A stretch of DNA of 20,973 nucleotides from an uncultured Actinoplanes sp. (lineage in GTDB: Bacteria > Actinomycetota > Actinomycetes > Mycobacteriales > Micromonosporaceae): positions 1-20,973 of the forward strand of contig CAKUMG010000014.1 of the NCBI GenBank assembly GCA_934667465.1, read 5' to 3'. Each line of letters opens with the position of its first letter. Positions within the stretch are counted from its first letter, which is position 1. The notes below the pieces were generated by a model, which saw only the letters and a program-made list of their open reading frames with translations, was not told the DNA's origin and made no database searches. Below are positions 1 to 7,370 of the stretch, in pieces. The translations under genes were made by a program, and so were the position numbers.

Positions 1-1
1 G

Positions 2-415
2 TTCCTGCTGGCCCGGATCAAGGAGGAGTGGGACCGGCGGACGGCCACCGACCGGGCGGCCGGCGACCGGGCCGTGCTGGCCGGGATCACCGCCACCGGG
101 CCGGTGGTCACCCTGGCCGCGCTGGCGATCGGGATCGTGTTCCTCGGGTTCGTGCTCGGCCGGCTGGTCGCCGTGAAGGAGATCGGCGTCGGGATGGCCG
201 TGGCGGTCCTGCTGGACGTCACCGTGGTGCGCGGCCTGCTGCTGCCCGCCACGATGTCGCTGCTCGGCCGCTGGAACTGGTGGCGCCCGGGCCGGACCGC
301 CACGGCCGCCGTCGCTACCGCGAGCCCGCCGGCGGCACGCGATCGAGCAGCTCGTGGAGCGCGACGAGGTCGAGGAACGCCTCCACCCGGATCGCCTGCC
401 GCCCCCGCATGGTGA
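2..415 (+). CDS. MMPL/RND-family membrane transporter, C-terminal fragment
   Basis: The reading frame is open from the window edge, so only about the last 137 residues are present. The segment following VLAGITATGPVVTLAALAI, then KEIGVGMAVAVLLDVTVVR and LLPATMSLLGRWNWW, matches the final two transmembrane helices of MMPL proteins, which typically read 'GVGLAVAVLLDATVVR..LLPA.M.LLG.WNWW.P'. Members of this family use the proton gradient to export lipids or small molecules across the cytoplasmic membrane. After the WNWWRPG signature comes a low-complexity Ala/Arg/Pro tail of about 40 residues that ends at the stop at 413-415. The tail overlaps the end of the convergent gene on the minus strand by about 100 bp. 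Substrate and true start cannot be told from this fragment. Confidence 0.85.
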   Translation, partial: FLLARIKEEWDRRTATDRAAGDRAVLAGITATGPVVTLAALAIGIVFLGFVLGRLVAVKEIGVGMAVAVLLDVTVVRGLLLPATMSLLGRWNWWRPGRTATAAVATASPPAARDRAARGARRGRGTPPPGSPAAPAW

Positions 416-878
416 AGATCCAGCTGTACGTGTTCCGGTACGGCACCCCGTCGAGCGCCGTGGCCGTGCCGTCGAAGACCGTCACCACCGTGTCCCCGTC
501 GGCATACAGGGATCGCAGCCGCGGGTAGATCGGTGTGGCGAGCCGCTGCAGGATCGGCGCCGCGCCGCGGGCCAGGAAGTCGGCGCGGTCGCGATAGGTG
601 CTCGGGGTGGCGGAGGCCACGGTCCACACCACGTCGGGGTGCAGGATCTCGCGGTAGAAGTCGTTGTCCCGGTTGAGGGTCCCGCGTTCGGCGGCGTCGC
701 GGAACACGTCGGTCAGCCGGCGCTTGTTGCGCGTTTCGCGGTCGCCCGGACCCGCCTGGGCCGGCGCGGCTTCGCGGTCGCCCGGACCCGCCTGGGCCGG
801 CGCGGCGAGGATGCCGGTCGCTCCGGTGGCGGCGATGCCGGCGATCAGTGCCCGCCGGGTGTGCAAGCTCTTCTCCAT
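315..878 (-). CDS. Exported SnoaL/NTF2-fold protein with probable Tat signal
   Basis: 187 residues if started at the ATG at 878; an upstream frame extension to 920 exists but lacks a signal-peptide logic. The N-terminus MEKSLHTRRALIAGIAATG has a twin arginine followed by a hydrophobic stretch and an AQA-G cleavage site, consistent with Tat export and often seen on secreted SnoaL-like proteins. Residues about 55-180 have the layout of the SnoaL/NTF2 fold: a first helix (LTDVFRDAAERG), FYREILHPDVVWTVA, then beta strands with GDTVVTVFDGTATALDG and YSWIFTMRGRQAIRVEAFLD. Such proteins bind or isomerise small hydrophobic molecules, but the substrate is unknown. Residues 25-48 are an exact 12-residue tandem repeat, AAPAQAGPGDRE twice, duplicating the cleavage region. 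The gene diverges from the methyltransferase at 1026 and overlaps the MMPL tail at its 3' end. Confidence 0.8.
   Translation of the reverse strand: MEKSLHTRRALIAGIAATGATGILAAPAQAGPGDREAAPAQAGPGDRETRNKRRLTDVFRDAAERGTLNRDNDFYREILHPDVVWTVASATPSTYRDRADFLARGAAPILQRLATPIYPRLRSLYADGDTVVTVFDGTATALDGVPYRNTYSWIFTMRGRQAIRVEAFLDLVALHELLDRVPPAGSR
735..806. repeat. Exact 36-bp tandem duplication inside signal-peptide region
   Basis: Bases 735-770 and 771-806 are identical 36-mers placed head to tail. They keep the reading frame of the minus-strand gene and duplicate 12 residues that include the AQA-G signal-peptidase motif. The perfect identity suggests a recent slippage or recombination event. Confidence 0.9.
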
Positions 879-911
879 CCGTCCAGGCTCATCCTTCGCC
901 GGGCGGGCAGT

Positions 912-961
912 CATCGGCAACGGTTGCCTAACCCGGCGTGCATAGGCACATTGTGCCGATG
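912..961. promoter_or_regulatory. Nested palindromes in divergent promoter region
   Basis: Between the divergent starts at 878 and 1026 lie two perfect 13-bp odd palindromes: GGCAACgGTTGCC at 916-928 and GGCACAtTGTGCC at 945-957, with centres 29 bp apart. They are enclosed by an outer inverted repeat, CATCGGCA (912-919) and TGCCGATG (954-961). This is the form expected of an operator pair or a cruciform. The binding protein is not identifiable here. Confidence 0.5.
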
Positions 962-1025
962 CCGGGGGTTCGTGCCGCCGTCACCATTGGCCCCGTTCCG
1001 TACTGGATCTTGAGGAGGCTCGCGG

Positions 1026-2294
1026 ATGACGGCAGGTGCGACGGCGGATCGGCTGGGCGGGTTGTTGCGGCCCGTGCTGGGCGGCATGCCGATCCGGTTG
1101 CGGGCCTGGGACGGCTCGGAGCACGGCCCCGAGGACGCGCCGGTGCTGGTGATCCGGGACCGGCAGGCGCTGCGCCGGTTGCTCTGGCAACCCAACCAGC
1201 TGGGCCTCGCCCGGGCCTGGGTCGCCGGCGAGATCGACGTGGAGGGCGACCTCTTCGACTTCCTGCTGCGCATCGCCGCGGTGGTGTGGCGCGTCGGCGA
1301 CAAGGGGGAGCGGATCAACCCCGTTCGACTGGTACGCGAGGCGTGGAGCCTGGGCATCGTCGGGCGCCAGCCGAGCCCACCGCCCGAGGAGATCACGATC
1401 TCGGGCCGGCGGCACAGCCGGGGGCGCGACGCCGACGCGATCGGCCACCACTACGACGTGGGCAACGACTTCTACCGCATCGTGCTCGGCCCGTCCCTGG
1501 TGTATTCGTGCGCGTACTGGCGTACGGAGGAATCCACCCTGGAGGACGCCCAGCGGGACAAGCTTGATCTCATCTGCCGCAAGCTCGGCCTGCGGGAGGG
1601 GCAGCGGCTGCTCGAGGTGGGGTGCGGCTGGGGATCGCTGGCCATTCACGCCGCCCGCGAGTACGGCGTGGAGGTCGTCGGCATCACGATCTCGCCGGAG
1701 CAGGCCGAGCTCGCCCGCAAGCGCGTCGCCGAGGCGGGGCTGACCGACCGGGTGGAGATCCGGCTGCAGGACTACCGCGAGGTCAGCGACGGGCCGTTCG
1801 ACGCGATCTCCAGCGTCGGCATGGGCGAGCACGTCGGCACCAGCACGTACGCGGAGTACGCCGCGATCCTGTTCCGGCAGCTCAAGGCGGGTGGCACGCT
1901 GCTCAACCACCAGATCGGCGCCCGGGACCCGAGCGCGGCCGCCTCCGGCGACGGGCCGTCGTTCATCAACCGCTACGTGTTCCCCGACGGCGAGCTGGTC
2001 CCGCTCGCGACGACCGTCACGCTGGTCGAGGAGGCCGGCTTCGAGATCCGCGACGTCGAGGCGCTGCGCCCGCACTACGCGCTGACGCTGCGCGAGTGGG
2101 TTCGCAACCTCGAGGCGCGGTGGGACGAGGCGGCCGGGCTGGCCGGGGTGGGCCGGGCGCGTGTCTGGCGGCTCTACATGGCCGCGTGCGCGCTGGCGTT
2201 CGAGACCGACCGGCTCGGCGTCAACCAGATCCTCGCGGTCAAGCCGCACGCGGACGGCCGCAACCCGCTGCCGATGACCCGTACCTGGCTCTGA
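1026..2294 (+). CDS. Cyclopropane-fatty-acyl-phospholipid synthase-type SAM methyltransferase
   Basis: 422 residues, the usual length for this family. Members transfer a methyl group from S-adenosylmethionine to double bonds of unsaturated phospholipid acyl chains at the inner face of the membrane, making cyclopropane or methyl-branched lipids. The N-terminal lipid-handling part covers about residues 1-135. GHHYDVGNDFY (140-150) is the family hallmark, followed by SCAYW (161-165, the conserved active-site Cys), SAM motif I EVGCGWGS (197-204), MGEHVG (266-271), NRYVFPDGEL (315-324) and the HYALTLREW box (350-358). It ends with the typical NQILAVKP. A strong GAGGAGG ribosome site at 1012-1018 fixes the ATG. 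Its 3' end lies 7 bp from the convergent kinase. Whether the product is cyclopropane, 10-methyl or another branch cannot be decided from the sequence. Confidence 0.93.
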   Translation: MTAGATADRLGGLLRPVLGGMPIRLRAWDGSEHGPEDAPVLVIRDRQALRRLLWQPNQLGLARAWVAGEIDVEGDLFDFLLRIAAVVWRVGDKGERINPVRLVREAWSLGIVGRQPSPPPEEITISGRRHSRGRDADAIGHHYDVGNDFYRIVLGPSLVYSCAYWRTEESTLEDAQRDKLDLICRKLGLREGQRLLEVGCGWGSLAIHAAREYGVEVVGITISPEQAELARKRVAEAGLTDRVEIRLQDYREVSDGPFDAISSVGMGEHVGTSTYAEYAAILFRQLKAGGTLLNHQIGARDPSAAASGDGPSFINRYVFPDGELVPLATTVTLVEEAGFEIRDVEALRPHYALTLREWVRNLEARWDEAAGLAGVGRARVWRLYMAACALAFETDRLGVNQILAVKPHADGRNPLPMTRTWL

Positions 2295-2301
2295 CCGGTT
2301 T

Positions 2302-3921
2302 CTAGTCCGCCACCCGGATCTCGATGTTGGAGAACGTGACCCGGAACGGGCCGGTGGTGTCGCCGGGCCGGCTGACCACGCCGAGGTCGAACCAGGTGCC
2401 CTTGAGCTCCGGCTCGTCGAGGTCCCGCTCGCCGAGCCGGACGCCGGCGTTGCCGACCCGCACGAGATCGTTCTCGACCACCAGCTGCGGGCGGATGTCG
2501 GTGCCGGGGGCGCTGCCGACCGCCCACTCCTGCAGGACGGTGCTCTCGCCGCTGGCCTCCTCCTCGGCGCGCAGCTGCCAGACGTCCGCGCAGGCGTCGA
2601 GCCGGTACCGGGTGGCGAGCGTCGCGGCGAACCAGACCGACAGGCAGCTGCCGGCCCGGTCGATCCGGCCGGTCAGCTCGACCGAGAAGACGCCCTTCAC
2701 CTCCAGCTCGGGTCCCGAGCAGCGCCAGATGCCGGCGCGCTGGTTCTGGATCCCCAGGCCGTCGTTGCCGAAATCGCAGTACGTCTTCCCGCCCGCGACC
2801 GACGACTCCTCCCACTCGCCGTCGGTGACCAGCGGATTCGAGATCGCCAGGGTGCCGCTGGGCAGGACCATCGTGGTGTCCGCGACCTCGTTCACTACCG
2901 TCGTGCCCCGGTCCCGGTCGCTCCACCACTCGTTGCCCGCCTTGGCCACGAACCCGAGACCGCCGGTCAGGACCAGCGCCAGCGCCGCGACCGTGGCGAT
3001 CAACCCCCTGCGCCGGGGCGGTTTGAGCATGCCGTCGACAGCGGACCGCATCTCCGGCTGGCGCGCGAACACGTCCCGTACCACCTCGGTCCGGTCGCCG
3101 TCCGGGCCGATCAGGGCCTGGACCAGCTCCCGGGCCGTCGGCCGCTCCCGCGGGGACGCCGACAGCGACCGCTCCACGAGCTCGCGCAGCGGCCCGGTCA
3201 GCCCGGTCAGGGTCGGATCGCCACCCATGATCCGCCCGAACACCCCGACCGCGGAGTCGGAGTGGAACGGCGCCCGGCCCTGCGCCGCGAACGCGACCAC
3301 ACACCCCCACGCGAACACGTCCGCCGCCGTGGTCACCGCGTCGGTGGCCGCCCCGAACCGCTCCGGCGCCATGTAGTTGATCGACCCGACGACCTCGTCG
3401 GTCCGGGTGTGCTGGGTCGCCGACTCCAGGGCCCGGGCGATCCCGAAGTCGATCACCTTGGGACTGCCCGGCGCGAGCAGCACGTTGTGCGGCTTCAGGT
3501 CCCGGTGGATGACCCCGGCCTGATGGATCGCCGCCAGCGCCGTCGCGGCCCCGATCGCCAGACTGTGCAACCTGGCGGCGCTCAACGGGCCCCGCCGCGC
3601 GACCTCCTCGGCGAGCGACGGCCCGTCCACGAACTCGACCACCAGGTAGGGCTGCGCGGCGTCCGGGTCGGCGTCGAGCACCTCGGCCGTGCAGAACGGC
3701 GGCACCTGCCGGGCCCGGGCGACCTCGGACCGGAACCGCGCCCGGAACCCGGCATCCCCGGCGAGCGCGGCATGGATCACCTTCACCGCCACCCGGCGAC
3801 CGTCCCGGGCGCGCGCCTCGTAGACCACCCCCATGCCGCCCGCCCCGAGCCGGCCGACCACCTCGTACGCCGCGACGTGCGAGGGATCCTCCGGACGCAG
3901 CCGGGCGTCGCGCTCGCTCAT
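2302..3921 (-). CDS. Membrane serine/threonine protein kinase with extracytoplasmic Cys-containing sensor domain
   Basis: 539 residues from the ATG at 3921, preceded by GGGAG; an upstream in-frame extension to 3969 lacks a ribosome site. Residues 18-270 form a PknB-like kinase domain: glycine loop GAGGMG (26-31), VAVKV with ATP-binding Lys47, catalytic HRDLKPHN (139-146), DFG (158-160), APE (185-187) and DVFAWG (201-206). All catalytic residues are present, so it should be active on Ser/Thr. A basic stop-transfer PPRRR leads into one membrane helix (306-324). The remaining 215 residues lie outside the cell and look beta-rich, with Cys382, Cys401, Cys426 and Cys444 that could form two disulphides. 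There are no PASTA repeats, so this is not a cell-wall-binding PknB. The ligand is unknown. Confidence 0.93.
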   Translation of the reverse strand: MSERDARLRPEDPSHVAAYEVVGRLGAGGMGVVYEARARDGRRVAVKVIHAALAGDAGFRARFRSEVARARQVPPFCTAEVLDADPDAAQPYLVVEFVDGPSLAEEVARRGPLSAARLHSLAIGAATALAAIHQAGVIHRDLKPHNVLLAPGSPKVIDFGIARALESATQHTRTDEVVGSINYMAPERFGAATDAVTTAADVFAWGCVVAFAAQGRAPFHSDSAVGVFGRIMGGDPTLTGLTGPLRELVERSLSASPRERPTARELVQALIGPDGDRTEVVRDVFARQPEMRSAVDGMLKPPRRRGLIATVAALALVLTGGLGFVAKAGNEWWSDRDRGTTVVNEVADTTMVLPSGTLAISNPLVTDGEWEESSVAGGKTYCDFGNDGLGIQNQRAGIWRCSGPELEVKGVFSVELTGRIDRAGSCLSVWFAATLATRYRLDACADVWQLRAEEEASGESTVLQEWAVGSAPGTDIRPQLVVENDLVRVGNAGVRLGERDLDEPELKGTWFDLGVVSRPGDTTGPFRVTFSNIEIRVAD

Positions 3922-3955
3922 GCCCACTCCCGCACCGTCGACAACGATCCGCGCG

Positions 3956-3961
3956 ACTCTA
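3956..3961 (-). promoter_or_regulatory. Possible -10 box of the kinase gene
   Basis: On the minus strand the hexamer TAGAGT lies 34 bp before the kinase ATG, a good fit to a TANNNT -10 box. No convincing -35 box is visible at the usual distance, so this is weak. Confidence 0.25.
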
Positions 3962-4117
3962 TCCGCCACCGCCCCGGCGCGGGTCCCGGCTGCCGCCCCC
4001 CACCGTCAGCAATGCCGCGGAGGGCGACACCGGGTGACCGTCGTGGAGCCGCAGCGACGGCGAAGGTCGCGTCGACCTGTCCCACGCCGATCTGCCCTGA
4101 CCCGTGTCTCAGCCTGT

Positions 4118-4148
4118 GCCCGGACACAGCCCGAGACCGTGTCCGGGC
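4118..4148 (-). terminator. Hairpin terminator of hydrolase operon
   Basis: GCCCGGACAC (4118-4127) and GTGTCCGGGC (4139-4148) are perfect 10-bp inverted arms with an 11-base loop. They begin about 21 bp after the hydrolase stop on the minus strand. There is no T tract, as is common for high-GC actinomycete terminators. Confidence 0.7.
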
Positions 4149-4169
4149 TGCGGAAACCGTGGTGGCGGG

Positions 4170-5078
4170 TCAGTCCAGATGATGCTGCCACCATTCGAGC
4201 ATCGGTTCGGGGTGGCGCTGGAATTCCAGGTAGCCGTCCCAGCGGGCGGTCGTGTCGCGTACCCAGGCCAGGTGTTTGTCCTCCACTCCTATGGCGTCGT
4301 ACATTTGCTCGAGGTCGTCGGGCACGGTCAGGACATCCGCATGGACGCCGTACAGGTAGGTCGGGATGCGCACGTGGCTGGCCCAGGCCGCGTCCGGTCG
4401 TTCGCCGAATCCGATCGAGGTGCTGATCTTGACCCGTCGGTCCAGGTCATCGAGGTGTTCGGCGCCGATGCCGAGCAGGTCGAGCATGCGGGCCATGATG
4501 ACGCGGTCGGAGACGGGCTGGCACGCCACCAGGGAGTGGACGGTCTCGAACGCTGCCGGGTCGTGGCGCATCGCCGCGAAGGTGGAGTTCGCACCGAGGC
4601 AGCGGCTGAAAAGGCTGACCCGCATGGTCGCGGTGTCGCGCCGCTGCGCGGCGTAGCGCAGGGAGCCGAGCACGTCGCGGGCCTCGTACAGGCCGCTGGT
4701 GACCGCCCCGCCGTTGGCAGCTCCACTGAGACCCATGTTGCGCAGGTCGTACGCCAGGACGTTGTAGCCGGCCTCGTGCAGGATGCGGTAGTCGGGGACG
4801 AAGTCGACCTCCATCGCATTGCCGCTGGAACCCCAGAGGGATGCCCACGGTTGCAGGTGGGTGGGCTGGCCGGCACGGTTGAAGCCCATGGGGTGGTTGG
4901 CGATGATCAGCCTGTCGGAGTCGGCCGGGATGAACCAGCCTTCCAGCGGCACCCCGTCCGTCGAGGGGAAGGTGACGTCCTCGTACGGCAGGTCGGGGGT
5001 GTGCAGGATCGGTGAGCGCGGTGGGTTGATGAAGGCGTTCGCCAGCTGGTCGAGTGCGATTTCTGTCTGCTGGCTCAT
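4170..5078 (-). CDS. Alpha/beta hydrolase with Cys in the nucleophile elbow
   Basis: 302 residues from the ATG at 5078, which has GAGGGAG just upstream; an in-frame ATG at 5090 overlaps the previous stop as ATGA, so translation is probably coupled to the upstream gene. The fold is that of an alpha/beta hydrolase: EGWFIPA and LIIANHPMG (57-65) near the oxyanion region, GYNVLAYDLRNMGLSG (104-119), and an elbow SRCLGA (158-163). The elbow has Cys160 where most relatives have Ser in G-x-S-x-G, as in dienelactone hydrolase. YGVHADVLT supplies a likely acid (Asp248), and His269 or His289 may be the base. There is no signal peptide or membrane helix, so it should be cytosolic. Its substrate is not known; a non-catalytic role or a dienelactone-hydrolase-like reaction are both possible. 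Confidence 0.85.
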   Translation of the reverse strand: MSQQTEIALDQLANAFINPPRSPILHTPDLPYEDVTFPSTDGVPLEGWFIPADSDRLIIANHPMGFNRAGQPTHLQPWASLWGSSGNAMEVDFVPDYRILHEAGYNVLAYDLRNMGLSGAANGGAVTSGLYEARDVLGSLRYAAQRRDTATMRVSLFSRCLGANSTFAAMRHDPAAFETVHSLVACQPVSDRVIMARMLDLLGIGAEHLDDLDRRVKISTSIGFGERPDAAWASHVRIPTYLYGVHADVLTVPDDLEQMYDAIGVEDKHLAWVRDTTARWDGYLEFQRHPEPMLEWWQHHLD

Positions 5079-5086
5079 GAGCTCCC

Positions 5087-5548
5087 TCATCCGAACGGCT
5101 TCTCGGGGGTGAGGTGCATGAGTGTGCGGCCGGTGGCGAAGTCCACCGGCATGGACACATGGTCGTGGAACATCAGCCACTGACCGTCGGCGAGCCGGAA
5201 GCAGTTGGTCGTGCGGACCCACATGTCGGTTGCCTGACCGTTCAGGGTGCCGTCCAGACGCACCAGCACGCGGGCGACGGCGAGCTGATCGCTGGTGTGT
5301 ACCTCGAGGCCGGAGAACTGCAGGCGCAGCGGCCCGTCGAAGGCGGCGAAGAAGCTGACCCAGTTGTCGCGCCACATGGTGCCGCCGCGGAACTCGATGG
5401 GCGGCATGAGATCAAAGGCGCTGAAGGCGTCGCCGTCGGCGTAGAAGGACATCATGGCGTCGACGTCCTTGGACTCGAAAGCATTTTTCCAGTCCTGCAT
5501 GCGTTGCCGGATCTGAGCGCCGATGTCAGCGGTCGGTGTGATGGTCAC
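5087..5548 (-). CDS. SnoaL/NTF2-fold protein (ketosteroid-isomerase-like)
   Basis: 153 residues from a GTG start preceded by AAAGGA on the minus strand. The layout is the single-domain SnoaL/DUF4440 type: IRQRMQDWKNAFESKDVDAMMSFYADG (helix and early strand), then FRGGTMWRDNWVSFFAAFDGPLRLQFSGLEV, a run of beta strands with VARVLVRLDG, and a TNCFRLADGQWLMFHDHVSMPVDF ending typical of the family. Relatives include isomerases, cyclases, dehydratases and small binding proteins in degradative or polyketide pathways. The stop overlaps the first possible ATG of the hydrolase gene by 4 bp (ATGA), so the two are almost certainly co-translated and may act on the same compound. It has no signal peptide, unlike the SnoaL-like protein at 315-878, and the two share little sequence. 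Confidence 0.85.
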   Translation of the reverse strand: MTITPTADIGAQIRQRMQDWKNAFESKDVDAMMSFYADGDAFSAFDLMPPIEFRGGTMWRDNWVSFFAAFDGPLRLQFSGLEVHTSDQLAVARVLVRLDGTLNGQATDMWVRTTNCFRLADGQWLMFHDHVSMPVDFATGRTLMHLTPEKPFG

Positions 5549-5647
5549 TGCCGTTCCTTTCCCGGGGTGGGGCTTACCCGATCAACGATCGCCCGGGCCG
5601 GAAACGGTATTCAGGCAGCCCTTATACGGGTATGGCCAGTACCCCTT

Positions 5648-6478
5648 TCAGCTCCCGAGCAGCTCGCGCATGCGGCGTGCGTCGTCGTCGGTGTCGGGGG
5701 TGTAGAGCACCAGCCCCAGCCCGGGCTCGTCGTCGAGGGCGTAGGACGAGTACCACAGGGCCAGGTCGCCGGCGGTGGGATGCGCCAGGCGCTTGACGCC
5801 TTCGCCGAGCGTTCCGATGTCGTGGGCGTCCCACATGCGGGCGAAGTCGCAGCTACGGGCCCGCACCTTTTCGACGAGCTTCTCGGCGCGTTCGGGTGCG
5901 CCCCAGCGGGTGAGTTCACGCCGGAACGTCGACACGGCTCTGCGAGCCTCGAGTTCCCAGTCGGGAAGCCGCCCGCGCGTGACAGGATCGAGGAACAAGA
6001 TCTCGAGAATGTTGCGGTCCTCGGGAGCCATGGCCTCGTAGTCCGACAGAATGACCTGCGCGGCCCTGTTCCAGGCGATGACGTCCCAGGAAATGGTCTT
6101 GATGTACGCCGGTCGGTGCACGAAACCGTCGAGTGCACGCCGGAATCGCGGGTCGAGGCCGCCCGTGTGGAGATGCGGTGCCTCGGGGCGCAGGCCGTGA
6201 GCGAGCCGGAACAGGTGCTCGCGTTCGATGCGGCTCAGCAGCAGCGCGCCGGCCACGCTGTCGAGTACCTGGGCTGAGGGTGTTCCGCCGCGTCCCTGTT
6301 CGAGGCGGGTGTACCACTCGACGCTCAGCTTGGCGCGCCGGGCTACCTCTTCGCGGCGCAGTCCCGGTGTGCGGCGCCGGGTGAACGCGGGCAGGCCGAC
6401 GTCGGCGGGATCGAGGCGCTCACGGCGCGAGCGGAGAAAGGCGCCCAGGGTGTTGCCCGGCAGTGCCACCGTCGGCAC
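5648..6478 (-). CDS. XRE-family regulator with MmyB-type ligand-binding domain
   Basis: 276 residues from a GTG start at 6478; a second in-frame GTG three codons later is also possible, and neither has a clear ribosome site. Residues 10-80 are the helix-turn-helix region with the family signature LGAFLRSRRERLDPADVGL, RRRTPGLRREEVA and SVEWYTRLEQGR. Residues about 108-272 are the MmyB-like domain (RFRRALDGF, PAYIKTISWDVIAWNRAAQVI, RNILEILFLDP, FRRELTRWG, FARMWDAHDI, LALWYSSYALDDEPGLGLVLYTP), thought to bind a fatty-acid-like ligand. It lies upstream of, and in the same direction as, the SnoaL-hydrolase pair with a 99-bp gap, and so probably controls them or itself. Such regulators usually sit next to the oxidoreductase genes they control. 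Confidence 0.93.
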   Translation of the reverse strand: MPTVALPGNTLGAFLRSRRERLDPADVGLPAFTRRRTPGLRREEVARRAKLSVEWYTRLEQGRGGTPSAQVLDSVAGALLLSRIEREHLFRLAHGLRPEAPHLHTGGLDPRFRRALDGFVHRPAYIKTISWDVIAWNRAAQVILSDYEAMAPEDRNILEILFLDPVTRGRLPDWELEARRAVSTFRRELTRWGAPERAEKLVEKVRARSCDFARMWDAHDIGTLGEGVKRLAHPTAGDLALWYSSYALDDEPGLGLVLYTPDTDDDARRMRELLGS

Positions 6479-6647
6479 CTACGCTGCCGGGCGTGGACAC
6501 AGCGGCCGGCCCACCTGGGATGACCCCGCTTCGGCATCGGTGCTGTTGTCGCAGTTCTGCACGTCCGGTCCGTCCCTGTGTCGTCCTTCGTTGCATCGAG
6601 TTTCACGTCGAGGTCCCCGTCGGTGCCGGGTGAAGTGCAGGCTCATG

Positions 6648-7244
6648 TCAGCGGGGAACGATGACTGCCATTGCTCTGTCGATGGCGTCGGCGAACGAAC
6701 CTTCGGCGCCGGATGCCAGCCATGAGTATTGGGCGGCGACGAGACAGCCGAAGGCGGCGGCGGTGAGCACGCGCGGCGTCGGATCGTCGATGCGGTAGGG
6801 GTGGCCGGACGCTGTGGCCCTGTCAGTCAGTGCCGTGCTGACGGCGTCCTGTGCCGACTGCAGTTTTTGCAGGTAGGCCGCCAGGAGAGCGGGCGTTTCG
6901 AAGACCAGCCGGCTGATCGGTGCGGTCAGGCCGGGATGATTCTGATCTTCGAAGACCTCGAAGGTGTGACGCAACGTCGTCCAGGGGGGTTCCTCGCCTG
7001 GGCGGGCTTGCAGGGTGTCCAGCATCGCATCGGTGACCAGGCCGAACTGGCCGATGACGATGTCCTCTTTCGTAGCGAAGTAGCGGAAGACGCTGCGCTG
7101 CGACATGCCGACGGCCGCCGCGATGTCGTCGATGGTCGTGGCCTCGAAGCCTCGCTCGGCGAACAAGGTGAGGGCGGCCTCGCTGATTTCTGTCTGCACA
7201 GCGCGGCGGGTGCGCTCCCGGAGACCGGGCCGTTGGTCTTTCAT
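6648..7244 (-). CDS. TetR-family transcriptional regulator
   Basis: 198 residues from the ATG at 7244; the frame could be extended to a TTG at 7283, which I consider unlikely. Residues 10-58 form the TetR DNA-binding domain: AVQTEISEAALTLFAERGFEATTIDDIAAAVGMSQRSVFRYFATKED, with the recognition helix at about 47-57. The C-terminal part is a variable helical ligand and dimer domain (LRHTFEVFEDQ, ISRLVFETPALLAAYLQKLQ, VLTAAAFGCLVAAQYSWLASG). It is transcribed away from the SDR-aldehyde dehydrogenase pair, and the 126-bp spacer carries a pseudo-palindrome over the -35 box of that pair. This is the usual arrangement for a local repressor released by substrate. The ligand is unknown. Confidence 0.93.
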   Translation of the reverse strand: MKDQRPGLRERTRRAVQTEISEAALTLFAERGFEATTIDDIAAAVGMSQRSVFRYFATKEDIVIGQFGLVTDAMLDTLQARPGEEPPWTTLRHTFEVFEDQNHPGLTAPISRLVFETPALLAAYLQKLQSAQDAVSTALTDRATASGHPYRIDDPTPRVLTAAAFGCLVAAQYSWLASGAEGSFADAIDRAMAVIVPR

Positions 7245-7285
7245 GATGCGCTCAGCGTAACCGATGGTGCCAGCAAAAGACAAAC

Positions 7286-7316
7286 TTGACAGTTACTGAC
7301 ACGATGGTCATAGACT
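7286..7316 (+). promoter_or_regulatory. Promoter of SDR-ALDH operon with overlapping TetR-type operator
   Basis: A perfect -35 box TTGACA (7286-7291) is followed after 19 bp by TAGACT (7311-7316). Overlapping it, TGACAGTTACTGACA (7287-7301) is a 15-bp pseudo-palindrome with one mismatched pair per arm around CAGT-t-ACTG. A repressor bound here would block the -35 box. It is a good candidate operator for the divergent TetR gene. Confidence 0.55.
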
Positions 7317-7370
7317 GTTGATCGTCATGACGGCTTCCCATGAGTGATCTCAGACAAGGAAGAAACTTGC

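Noticed and set aside
981..2249. Minus-strand frame opposite the lipid methyltransferase
   Set aside because: Antisense shadow; the plus strand carries all family motifs and a strong ribosome site.
3922..4169. Small gene in the spacer between kinase and hydrolase genes
   Set aside because: Short frames of 60-70 codons there lack ribosome sites and are mostly made of the terminator hairpin and Arg/Pro-rich sequence.
7245..7283. Longer TetR protein starting at TTG (7283)
   Set aside because: It would lie very near the operator-promoter region and adds 13 residues not typical of the family; ATG at 7244 fits better.
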